From: Branchiostoma floridae
Lineage: Eukaryota; Chordata; Leptocardii; Amphioxiformes; Branchiostomatidae
Assembly: GCF_000003815.2 (NCBI RefSeq)
Contig: NC_049985.1
Span: 15,374,865 to 15,395,423, forward strand
Direction: 5' to 3'
Length of the DNA stretch: 20,559 nt
Below the pieces are notes generated by a model, which saw only the letters and a list, made by a program, of their open reading frames with translations, was not told where the DNA came from and did not search any database. Shown here one piece after another: positions 11,676 through 18,817 of this stretch (positions within the stretch are counted from its first letter, which is position 1; every line of letters starts with the position of its first letter). Position numbers and translations under genes: made by a program.

Positions 11676-12749
11676 TCGGGCTGTTACACAGTAACCAATG
11701 GCCAGACTTGTGACCTACATGTTTGTCACCTTCAGTGGGTCAAGATCTAGTCCTTTACAAACACATGTCTCTAGTTAGAAGACAAACATCCTGACCCATG
11801 GCCGTCAATCTCACAGGGTTCTTTGAACTTTCCATCATCCAACACCCCCATCCCCACCCAGTGATACAGATCTGAATGCCTTTGAGCTCAGGGGAAAACC
11901 AAGGAAGTAACAGTCATAGAACTTCCTTCTATCTGGGCTAAGAACTAGATCTACCTGGTACAAAATGGTACCCTTTTTTGATCGTTTCACAAGATTTAAA
12001 CAAAATGTTTTTCACAGTTGTTGCAGGAAAGATACCAGTTTTAGTGCCAACTGGATGAGGACAGATGATCCCACATGCTGGCCAGATGTCTGACTTCTTT
12101 CCTCATAAAAATTCTCTCCCAGATTAGGTGCAGGGACCAAAAAAATGTACATTTTCTTGGGGTTCAAAATGTCTTTAGTTTAGGTTTTTAACTTTTGGAA
12201 AAACTACAATCTTGTCACATTTCTGCAACCGAAGACTATTTCCTCAATATAATTTGACGAAGACTCTACATTTTGTTGTAAATATTGGCGAACGAAATGG
12301 GAACATTTCTTTGCTTGTAGTGTGTACATTTGACTGGCACAACCACAAGTTAAATGCAACTATAGTATCAGTTGAAGTAAGTACGGGTATCCAGAACACT
12401 CTTTAAACGTACATATCATTATATGTGCGTACAACCACTGGCCTGGGGCAAAATAATAACACTCCAAGCAGATTTCTAGATTTGACTTCTTTTGTACCTC
12501 TTCCTTCAACTAGTTCACTAAATGTCTCATCAACAATGTCAGCATAACTTTCCTTGCTGTTCAATTCACTGAATTCAAAGCTCCGAAAAAGAATACCTCA
12601 GTAGTATCCTGTAACGAAGCACGTATTCACCTTGAGCGCAAGGAACCATTATGATTGATTGCTTAATGACCGTAATAACACTATTGTATATTGTTGCTAG
12701 GTCATAAAAATATGCTTTGTATCCATTGTTGCTTCCCTAACATGCTTAC

Positions 12750-12784
12750 CTTGTGTCTGGCTTTGAGGACGACTCCATAGGCAC
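12750..12784 (-). CDS. CDKL5: CDKL5-like kinase, second coding exon (35 nt)
   Basis: This tiny exon completes the split Gly codon and encodes AYGVVLKARHK, so the joined protein has G11-E-G13-A-Y-G16-V-V, an exact GxGxxGxV nucleotide-binding loop. The acceptor is a strong pyrimidine tract ending TCTCTCGTAG and the donor is GTAAGC. Thirty-five nucleotides is two bases plus eleven codons, so the frame passes cleanly from the first exon (phase 1) to the next (phase 0). The residues match CDKL5 (family memory: AYGVVLKCRHK). The intron interrupts the third base set of the glycine loop, within codon 13. No alternative product is plausible given the joint match with the neighbouring exons. Confidence 0.9.
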
Positions 12785-13466
12785 CTACGAGAGAAAAAAT
12801 GGGAATAATGTTTGGAAAAAATACATGGATTGCATTATTCTATGTCAGTTTTGACGACTATGCAAAGCGGAGGCTAATATAATGCCACAATAATTGTGAA
12901 GAAAACCAAAATTGGTACATATCTAATTTCCATAACAGCGACAGCAGTATTTGCAAAATAAAAATATTTGTATCACATGACCACAACCCATTTGTCCTTT
13001 TCCCTTTCTTTTAAAGTTGAAGAAAATTCACCTTTATTTCACTCAAGTAACGTTAACGTTAAGGCAAGGAGGTTTCAACCTCCTTGGTTAAGGTGAAGAC
13101 TACATTTTTTTCCTCCAAAGCTTTTCCCAAAAGCTAGCAGAGTGGTTCTATTTCAGATAGCTACGGCAAATACAACGACTTGTGCTTTATAAAACCAAAC
13201 ATTTTCTTATTTTTTGCATTTTGTCTAACCCCAAAAAGGCTACGTATCAGTTTGAAGTGCTCAGCTTGTCAGGCCAAAACCTCTGTACGATCAATAAACA
13301 TATTATACTTCAAATTCAAGTTCAGAAATATAAATCAGTTATGACAGTCTCGCCTGGCCTTAACACGGCCTTAACAGCAGTATTTCTGTGTTTGGGATAT
13401 TTTTTGTTCTCGATCAGAAAGAGACTAGGCTTTGTACAATATTTTACAGAAGAAAAGTTTTCCTAC
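12785..13466 (-). other. CDKL5-like first coding intron (682 nt)
   Basis: A GT-AG intron in phase 1. It contains one ultra-short palindromic insertion (13058-13093, listed separately) next to an AACGTTAACGTT run. No other gene or RNA is seen. The plus-strand open frame that spans it and runs across the kinase exon is antisense and has no protein-like character. Confidence 0.8.
13058..13093. mobile_element. Ultra-short palindromic insertion B with 7-bp direct repeats
   Basis: A 22-bp element (13065-13086) consists of the 10-bp arms CAAGGAGGTT and AACCTCCTTG separated by only TC. It is flanked by perfect 7-bp direct repeats GTTAAGG (13058-13064 and 13087-13093). It shares both terminal decamers and the repeat length with the element at 4866-4914 but has unrelated flanks, as expected for independent insertions of one family. 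Confidence 0.65.
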
Positions 13467-13503
13467 CTTCGCCCACAACTCCAAGAACTTCGTACTTGTT
13501 CAT
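13467..13503 (-). CDS. CDKL5: CDKL5-like kinase, first coding exon
   Basis: This is the first coding exon of a cyclin-dependent kinase-like serine/threonine kinase. Read on the minus strand it gives MNKYEVLGVVGE plus the first base of a Gly codon, then the donor GTAGG. It holds the start of kinase subdomain I, the ATP-phosphate-binding glycine loop. From memory of the family, vertebrate CDKL5 has MNKFEILGVVGEG here, whereas CDKL1, 2 and 3 begin MEKYE/MEMYE, so CDKL5 is the best fit. The start is the ATG at 13503: an in-frame TGA lies only 9 nt upstream (13512-13510), the -3 base is G, and no good upstream acceptor is visible. Vertebrate CDKL5 has a few extra residues before this Met. CDKL5 acts in neurons, cilia and nucleus in vertebrates; that role is inferred here from family only. 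Confidence 0.9.
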
Positions 13504-13508
13504 CACAT
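13503..13508 (-). promoter_or_regulatory. Start-stop minimal uORF overlapping the kinase start codon
   Basis: On the minus strand the sequence ATGTGATG contains an ATG followed at once by TGA, and the A of that TGA is the A of the kinase ATG. A one-codon start-stop element is therefore fused to the main start. Such elements can stall ribosomes or force reinitiation. The sequence is certain; the regulatory effect is inference. Confidence 0.4.
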
Positions 13509-13930
13509 CTCAGTACACACCCCCGAAATATCGTCTGTCTGCGACTTTCATGCACCGGTAACTCCTGTGGAAATCACTGCCCTGGGCTTCAACAATAACC
13601 ACATCTCCGTTTGACGAGAACGCTGTATTCCGGAAAGAAAATGTGACTGAAGAAAAGTCACTGAAACGGTTGGTCCTACATCAGGAATGTCGTCGAAATC
13701 TTCGATTTCAGTGAAGTGAGGAAAAAAAAAATGTAGAACTCCGTTAAGCGCGATACCGGGGAACTTGGGCGTTTCAAGGCAGTTAACGTCCTTTGTTGAG
13801 AAGTCCAGTTTGCTGGATCATAGCTGAGAAGTTGTGGAAAGCATTTCACCCCTGATTTGGACGGAAAACGTACCCGCTTTAGGTAAAACTACTGAGAAAC
13901 CGCGGCACAAACTATTTCACAACTGGCTTC
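13504..13930 (-). other. Probable 5' UTR of the CDKL5-like gene
   Basis: The stretch between the start codon and the candidate promoter has no in-frame ATG open to the kinase frame because of the TGA at 13512-13510. It is richer in CpG than the introns. Whether it is one exon or interrupted by a UTR intron cannot be decided by eye; the exact transcription start is unknown. Confidence 0.4.
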
Positions 13931-14040
13931 GGCCGCCATTGATGGACTCCTTATCAACACCCAGAATGCAGCGCGCCAAACATTCGGACTCCAGTCACGT
14001 GATGAGAGGACAGACGTTTCTCCTGGCGCTGCAATACTGA
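13930..14040 (-). promoter_or_regulatory. Candidate core promoter of the CDKL5-like gene
   Basis: A CpG-rich stretch just upstream of the first exon carries several motifs typical of TATA-less animal promoters. There is a GCCGCCATT site (13932-13940, YY1-like, giving AATGGCGGC in gene orientation), GCGCCAAA (13973-13980, the complement of an E2F-like TTTGGCGC), and a palindromic E-box CACGTG within GTCACGTGAT (13996-14001). No TATA box is evident. The motifs are seen; their use is inference from position and clustering. Confidence 0.4.
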
Positions 14041-14788
14041 TTATAACCGCTAGATGGGATGCGTGTACTGCACAAATACCGGCCTTGGTAGTGAATGACC
14101 ATCAACTCTTTCTCAAAGGAACCGTGTACCGTATATAGATCTAGCGTAGCATCGCTTATGTACGTCTTTCCTCTCTTCTGAAAGTGGATTTTATTTCAGT
14201 TTCGAGCTCGCAAGGGCTAATTGCACCATGAAATAGTAATATATAGAACTAAAGTTCGGGGACCTCATACCTCCATGAAATATTTATTGCTTTTTTGTGG
14301 ATGGTAACGTTATGTATGTTTATAGTCGGTTGTATTTGAAAGTAATGGTTATAAATGTTATGGGAAAGTAGTGGTGTATTTATTTAATGACACAGAGGAT
14401 GTCCATCTGATTAGTAATTATTAAAATGGGACACTTAATTGTGTAATGTGCGTTTAAGAGGTCGACGGCATATGGTATCGTGGTGTTCCTTAAGCTTGAT
14501 GTTTGGCATTTAAACTGTCTAAGGTTGTCAGCATTATTGAGGTTCGACTATGTGCCTCAGAGCGGTGTGGTGGGAGGAAGTTGGGAAACACAAAAAGAAG
14601 AAGGGATGTGGCCAACTTTAGTCAGGTGATTTGATTTTCCAACAATATGTCATAACATCAGCTGTTCACACGGTACAAAAACGAGATGCACACTTTCCTC
14701 TGACAGCCCTACACCAACTGTAAGATGAAAACTTGGCGCCAACCCTGTCTGCTAAAAGAACAAGTACCATTGGCTACGAAAGAGACAA
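14041..14788. other. Intergenic stretch, nothing recognised
   Basis: Between the candidate kinase promoter and the next open stretch I see no gene, RNA or clear repeat. TTTATT at about 14282 could be a minus-strand poly(A) signal but has no gene tied to it. Confidence 0.5.
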
Positions 14789-15073
14789 CTAACAACTGTC
14801 CCTTATCGTAACGAAATCAGAACATCTGTATCGCCCATAAAACTTCTGACACCCAACCCAGATGAGAGGATCTAATGGCATTTTAATCACCATGTCACTC
14901 AAATCAGCAGTACAGTATGTGAGACATCCATACTCGCGAGTGCTACTGAGACGAATCCCAACTTTGTCAGAGGAACAAGACCCACAAGACAACGTCACCG
15001 ACACAGCTAGTATTACACTATCTATGCCTTTTGTTTGAAACCTATTTGATTTCTTCTCGCAGTATAGAAATGT
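14789..15073 (-). CDS. Unrecognised cysteine-rich open stretch, possible last exon
   Basis: The minus-strand frame is open from the codon after a TAA (15076-15074) to TAG at 14789, 94 codons. The C-terminal 60 or so residues look protein-like: EYGCLTYCTADLSDM, then MPLDPLIWVGCQKFYGRYRC and SDFVTIRDSC, with six cysteines in that portion. There is no ATG near the start; the first Met codons are mid-frame. If real it would be a terminal exon of a secreted cysteine-rich protein entered through a splice acceptor, but the candidate acceptors (CATAG near 15020, TGCGAG near 15050) lack good pyrimidine tracts. I do not recognise the family. It could equally be a chance frame. Confidence 0.25.
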   Translation of the reverse strand, partial: TFLYCEKKSNRFQTKGIDSVILAVSVTLSCGSCSSDKVGIRLSSTREYGCLTYCTADLSDMVIKMPLDPLIWVGCQKFYGRYRCSDFVTIRDSC

Positions 15074-15150
15074 TTAACGTACTTATACAACAATAAAAGA
15101 CAAGAAATGAGCTTTAGGGGTTTTATTCTTTATTCTTCGTCATTTTGCAA

Positions 15151-15222
15151 ATGAATGAATGGATGCATGTATGAATGAATGAATGGATGGATGGATGGAT
15201 GGATGAATGAATGAATGAATGA
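15151..15222. repeat. GAAT/GGAT microsatellite
   Basis: About 72 bp of imperfect tetranucleotide repeats, first (ATGA)n, then (TGGA)n, then (ATGA)n again. It directly abuts the end of the Penelope-like remnant at 15223, where GAGTCGATGAAGG begins, so it may be the element's variable tail or its target. Confidence 0.85.
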
Positions 15223-15295
15223 GTCGATGAAGGTTACACATCAAGGTAATAAGATACGCCAAAAAGCAAAAAACATCCACTATCTTTCGTCAGTG
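15223..15295 (-). mobile_element. Penelope-like element end, remnant 1 (minus)
   Basis: Read on the minus strand it goes CACTGACGAAAGATAGTGG ATG, then TTGCTTTTTGGCGTATCTTA, then ACCTTCATCGACTC. The first part holds a CTGACGA box followed by half of a stem, the 5' side of a hammerhead ribozyme core. I recall this run of motifs from the ends of Penelope-like retroelements in marine animals, which carry hammerhead motifs in their terminal repeats. About 50 bp present in the neighbouring copy (CTATCTGAAACGTC onward) is deleted here. No reverse transcriptase is in the window. Confidence 0.5.
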
Positions 15296-15298
15296 ACA

Positions 15299-15390
15299 CT
15301 GAGTCACCGAAGAAAAAGTGTGGATGCTATCTGAAACGTCTTACTGTTGCCAAAATCATATCTAGTTGCTTGAGTAATTGCTTTTTGGCG
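15299..15390 (+). mobile_element. Penelope-like element end, remnant 2 (plus)
   Basis: On the plus strand TGGATGCTATCTGAAACGTC (15321-15340) is followed by TTACTGTTGCCAAAATCATA and, at 15378-15390, TTGCTTTTTGGCG. The GAAACGTC piece is the 3' side of a hammerhead-like core, while the expected CTGANGA box upstream reads CCGAAGA and is mutated. It is head to head with remnant 1, meeting at the near-palindrome CAGTGACACTG (15291-15301). It ends abruptly in AATGAATGAGTG. Confidence 0.5.
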
Positions 15391-15422
15391 AATGAATGAG
15401 TGAATCGAAATGTCCAAAGTAG

Positions 15423-15550
15423 TGAAACAACCAGAGGGGCGAGTAAGAACGGAAAGAAACAACATGCCCCCTACCCGGAATCGAACCGGGGTCGGCAGAT
15501 CACAAATCACGAACGCTATCACCATCGCCACAAAAGCACTAGTGCCGTTG
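15423..15550 (-). mobile_element. tRNA-derived SINE-like unit, copy 1
   Basis: A 128-bp unit repeated at 15610-15737 with only a few substitutions. On the minus strand it has an A-box-like TGGCGATGGTG (15520-15530) and a perfect B box GGTTCGATTCC (15477-15487), about 32 bp apart, which is the internal RNA polymerase III promoter of tRNA genes and tRNA-derived SINEs. The T-arm is well formed (CCCGG, loop TTCGATT, CCGGG). The anticodon-loop position reads TTTGTGA, which would be a Thr-type TGT anticodon, but the stem around it is degraded. A tail of about 45 bp ending GGTTGTTTCA follows. Confidence 0.65.
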
Positions 15551-15608
15551 GGCAAGGATTTGGCGCTCTCACCGCCAAGGCCCGGTTCGATTCCCGGTGT
15601 GGGAACCA
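15551..15608 (+). pseudogene. tRNA-Glu(CTC)-like 3' fragment with encoded CCA
   Basis: On the plus strand TGGCG, loop CTCTCAC, CGCCA makes a perfect five-pair anticodon arm with anticodon CTC (15568-15570), diagnostic of tRNA-Glu. The T-arm GG-TTCGATT-CCCGG lacks one G of the normal stem. The 3' acceptor strand TGTGGGA, discriminator A and CCA (15606-15608) follow. The 5' acceptor strand and most of the D-arm are absent, so it cannot be a working gene. An encoded CCA is unusual for nuclear tRNA loci and hints that the fragment was copied from mature tRNA. On the minus strand its end resembles a primer-binding site beginning TGG. Confidence 0.55.
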
Positions 15609-15609
15609 A

Positions 15610-15737
15610 TGAAACAACCAGAGGGGCGAGTAAGAACAGAAAGAAGCAACATGCCCCCTACCCGGAATCGAACCGGGGTCGGCAGATCACAAATCACGAA
15701 CGCTATCACCGTCGCCACAAAAGCACTAGTGCCGTTG
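15610..15737 (-). mobile_element. tRNA-derived SINE-like unit, copy 2
   Basis: The second copy, offset 187 bp from the first. The A box (15707-15717) and B box (15664-15674) are both present on the minus strand. It differs from copy 1 at a handful of positions (AGAAAGAAGC for GGAAAGAAAC, CGTCGCC for CATCGCC), so the tandem arrangement is either young or kept alike. To its right the similarity stops sharply at 15737, where copy 1 continues into the tRNA-Glu-like fragment. Confidence 0.65.
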
Positions 15738-16282
15738 CATCCATACGTTCTACTTTGGGCATTTCAAACATCCTTTTGCAGAGTACACACGAGAAATCGC
15801 TAACAGGTTGAATTGTTGAAAGATAAACCTGTTTCCACCAGACTATAATTGATAAACTAGACTAGACATTTGTCTCTATGGGATTGAATTAGCCTAGGAT
15901 ATAGCCGATCGAATTAAGTCCAAATAAGTTGACTTGATATTTGCCCTGATAGTTATTTTCTTTCTTCGTCTCTTTTGTCTGATCTGCAAGACTCATGTCT
16001 GTGTGACAGACGTATTTTTACGCGTTCAGAAATTCGGGATTTCTAATTATTGTCCATTGCCTTAATTCCCCATATCACGGTGATTGGTACCCTGTGGTGT
16101 TATCCAACGGATATGTGTAACCGTTGATGTGCATGTTCACAATTCATTGTAACCGAATCCTGGTTTACGTATTAACGCTACAATAGTTTATTGTATGGTA
16201 TAATTCACGTACACTTAAAGAAGTTACTGTATATTACTTTGGAGAGGTCTTGAATATAAAAGGAAAACCGGTACCGTGTCTA
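15738..16282. other. Intergenic stretch, nothing recognised
   Basis: AT-rich sequence between the SINE-like pair and the AANAT duplication block. No gene, RNA or clear repeat was seen. Confidence 0.5.
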
Positions 16283-16471
16283 ACCTTTCGCCATTCCAGC
16301 ACTTTTTTGTAAGTTTATTCGTTGTTGCTCAGAGAGGACGAACAGGTTTTTCTTCCTTAAATTGGCGCACGCACGCGCTGAGTACCACTGATATTTTTTC
16401 CCACATCTTAATGCACATCATACACTGATACCAATCGAAACTGACGTATTGGGATTCTTTTAGCTAGAATC

Positions 16472-16477
16472 TTTATT
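16472..16477 (-). other. Candidate poly(A) signal of the AANAT-like gene
   Basis: AATAAA on the minus strand, about 570 nt past the stop codon. The surrounding bases (TTTATTCA, followed by TGTGGAATTCTA) match the block at 18621-18626 downstream of the second copy, so the signal has been kept in both duplicates. Other TTTATT motifs at about 16730-16765 lie nearer the stop and could be used instead. Confidence 0.4.
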
Positions 16478-17043
16478 CATTGTGGAATTCTAGATCAAAT
16501 GGTTTTCAGCGCCAAAGCATTATAACAGTGTTTTGATATGAGATACTATCAAACAGCAAGGCAAAAATAGTCTCCCCCTGCCTCCCCTGTGTGTTGATGC
16601 ACCGAATGAAGACTAACTTTGTATAATGATCAAATTCGCTCATTGATGCACCGATGAAGTTAAGTGTTCTTTATTATTACGACTACTTTAGTTTGTACTC
16701 ATCTGCATACATGTTATGTTCATTTTATTTTATTTGAGTCAATTATATTTTGTTAATAGATTTATTTCTTTTCAATGTATGCATACAAAACGCTGATTCT
16801 GGTCTGTTATCTTATGTTTAATGTTCATTTTTAAGTAACTTAAATTGATTGATTTTACAAACAAAAGCATTTTTTATCCCACGCCCAGTACAACTTTACT
16901 GTGACACGCAGAATCATAGTCCTACTCCTAGCTGCCCTGTGGCATAGAAAGAGTCAGAATTGCCATGGGAAATGTCGGCTGTGATTTTACATATCGGTTA
17001 TGAATATGATATGATACAATAAACAGAACCTCAATATCCAGGA

Positions 17044-17637
17044 TCATAACTCCAGGATACATTCATACCACGGCTCATTACCGTGTACAACTTCTGATAG
17101 CCCTATCAGAACGAACCCTGCCTTGGTGTACAAAGGGATCAGATACTCTTGACATATCAGACATATCCTCTTAGCCTCGGGAAAAGTTCCTTCTTTCACA
17201 TTGTGAACAAACTCCTTCAGTAGTTTAGTTGCTATTCCCTGACGCTGTACACTTTGGTCAACGCAAATAGAATGTATGCAAATAGTTTGTCCATGAGGTA
17301 CGTGGTTGTTCATAGCTTCCTTTGTGTAATGATCAACATCACTCTTTGTTGCACCAATGAAACCCAAAAGCTTGTCACTCTTGAAGTATCCAAGAATAAG
17401 ACGCCTTTCTTCATTGTATACAGCCATCAAGGTCTCAAGCGGCAGATCTTCATAATCTTCAGGAAAACTTGCATCGTCCAGTTTGTAAGCTTGCTGAACC
17501 TCTTGGACACATCGAAGTGGTCTTATTTCTCCTTCTGCCTTGTTTGCTGAGTGTGAGTTCATGGACGCCATCAGCCCTCGAAGAGTTGTGGAAAGACTCT
17601 GACGCTCTGGTGTGTAACGTTCACTGAAATGTTTCAT
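17044..17637 (-). CDS. Arylalkylamine N-acetyltransferase, non-vertebrate type (AANAT-like)
   Basis: This is a GNAT-fold acetyltransferase that would transfer acetyl from acetyl-CoA to an arylalkylamine or similar amine, probably in the cytosol. The uninterrupted 197-residue frame has the family landmarks: EIRPLRCVQEV (37-47) opening the domain, FPEDYEDLPLETL (58-70), HGQTICIHSICVD (115-127) with His122, motif A Q131-R-Q-G-I-A136 for CoA pyrophosphate, and motif B IPLYTKAGF (167-175) with Tyr170 at the place of the catalytic Tyr of vertebrate AANAT, then VVHGNEPWYE (183-192). The last motif is typical of the non-vertebrate AANAT branch. The N- and C-terminal phosphorylation sites of vertebrate AANAT are absent. 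The first Met has a poor context (T at -3); if the acceptor ATTTCAG ending at 17624 is used, translation would start at Met23 (17571). The substrate is not predictable from sequence. Confidence 0.85.
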   Translation of the reverse strand: MKHFSERYTPERQSLSTTLRGLMASMNSHSANKAEGEIRPLRCVQEVQQAYKLDDASFPEDYEDLPLETLMAVYNEERRLILGYFKSDKLLGFIGATKSDVDHYTKEAMNNHVPHGQTICIHSICVDQSVQRQGIATKLLKEFVHNVKEGTFPEAKRICLICQEYLIPLYTKAGFVLIGLSEVVHGNEPWYECILEL

Positions 17638-18010
17638 AAAGAATCTAACGACAACTTCCCATTGGAATTTTTGTTAGAAACAGTATATATAAAACACTAC
17701 AGAAGGGACCACCAATTACTCGAATGACAACTGCATTCAACCCAATATTCTCCACATCTTAAAGGCCCAACTATGTGTATTAAGTAATAAATTTCCAACG
17801 TGCATATAAATATAGAATGCAACACTGACTGTATAGTATTTCGTATCACCCGAGGCATGTACCAGCCCGACCGCGATCAGAATCGCTTAAAGGTTGGAAG
17901 GCGATCCGACCCGCGGGAGAGCTGGGTACTTAATAGCTGGTGCATTCGGCTGTTACGTTACTTAACATCTGGTGCATCATTAGTAGCTTGTAACAGAAAG
18001 AGTTCCTCAC

Positions 18011-18063
18011 CTTTCGCTACTTCCGCACATTTACGTTTCTTTTTTTGTTGCCCAGAGAACAGG
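18011..18063 (-). other. Candidate 5' non-coding exon of the intact AANAT-like gene
   Basis: On the minus strand this block ends GCGAAAG followed by GTGAGG, a good splice donor. It lies upstream of the intact gene, where the acceptor ATTTCAG ends at 17624. The counterpart at 16285-16338 keeps GCGAAAG followed by GTTAGA. It has stops in the reading frames, so it would be 5' UTR. The sequence between 17638 and 18008 otherwise shows a TATATATA run (17684-17691), a CCAAT on the minus strand (17661-17665) and a CpG-richer patch at 17850-17930. Transcript data would decide whether the gene uses this exon or the near TATA run. Confidence 0.3.
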
Positions 18064-18620
18064 GCACAGAACACCATACATGGGAAATTTATGGTAGAAG
18101 GATTTAAAGCTATCAGAAGTCAACCACAGTAAACAACAAACGTTGACAGGGTATGGACTATGGTCCGACCTCTAAAGTGTCCATATAAAGCATATTCAGA
18201 AGGATCAGCGTCCAAACAAATGAAATGCTGCTCACCTTTGACCCCCTGCCTACAAATGACAACATCCAAACAGCATTCTTCTAAAACGTTCAGTACAGCA
18301 AAAAGTCTGTTTTTTTTCTTCAACGTACTAAAAACCCAACAACCTTTATCTACATCTAGTTAAAAAATGCCAAAATTTTCAACGAAAAACACATTTTCAG
18401 TGAGTTTTAAAAAGGACTGACCTGCGTCGGTGTGGATTAAAGTGACCTTTGGCCAAGACGACGAACAGGTTTTTCTTCCTTAATCAAGGACATTATTGAA
18501 CACCCCTGTTTATATTAACGTGCATGCGCTGAGTTTGGTTGGCACGGTATTTTCTCCACGTTTTCATGTGTACTACATATACTGATACCATTCCAGACGG
18601 ACGTATTCTTGTAATTGCTC

Positions 18621-18626
18621 TTTATT
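18621..18626 (-). other. Candidate poly(A) signal of the second AANAT-like copy
   Basis: AATAAA on the minus strand, about 190 nt past the stop codon of the second copy and within the block shared with 16338-16490. The shared order is ACAGGTTTTTCTTCCTTAA, then GCGCTGAGT/GCTGAGTTT, then CTGATACCA, then GACGTATT, then CTTTATTCA. Confidence 0.4.
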
Positions 18627-18817
18627 CAATGTTGCATTCTAAGTCAATTGCCTTGAGCGACCGGTCATGACGAGCGAAGTCATTGATAATAACAGTTACT
18701 GTGTTTTTAATATTGGGTACTGCGATGAGCAAATTGTTGCGTCTGCAAATTAAATAGTCAATGAGGAGCGTACGACGTCCTTTGTATGATAATAAACATC
18801 GCTCATATTATTCAGAA

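Larger units (their letters stand above)
9249..12749 (-). other. CDKL5-like second coding intron (3501 nt)
   Basis: A GT-AG intron in phase 0. It holds one copy of a dispersed repeat (10865-11005), an imperfect hairpin (11599-11675), a CpG-richer patch (about 9985-10140) and homopolymer runs (G8 near 11349, T12 near 11642). No exon-like open frame with good splice sites was found in it. Confidence 0.75.
16283..17637 (-). repeat. Duplication unit 1 around the intact AANAT-like gene
   Basis: The unit contains the block 16283-16338, the downstream flank 16338-16490 and the gene. Each piece has a counterpart in the same order at 18009-19310. The region between stop and poly(A) signal is longer here than in unit 2, so the two have diverged by insertion or deletion. 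Confidence 0.65.

Noticed and set aside
13182-13598. 138-codon plus-strand open frame
   Set aside because: It runs antisense across the first coding exon and intron of the CDKL5-like gene and has no domain-like features.
15423-15737. CRISPR array or functional tRNA cluster
   Set aside because: Only two long repeats with one spacer, in a eukaryotic setting; the tRNA-like parts lack acceptor 5' strands and have broken stems.
15304-15811. Overlapping open frames on both strands over the SINE-like pair
   Set aside because: Peptides such as TRNRTGV and PGIEPG are the usual spurious translations of tRNA T-arms; the DNA is explained by tRNA-derived repeats.
17254-17550. 98-codon plus-strand open frame
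   Set aside because: It is the antisense shadow of the intact AANAT-like gene.
17800-18132. 110-codon plus-strand open frame between the AANAT copies
   Set aside because: No recognisable family, crosses the block shared with 16283-16338, and is not conserved as a frame in that copy.
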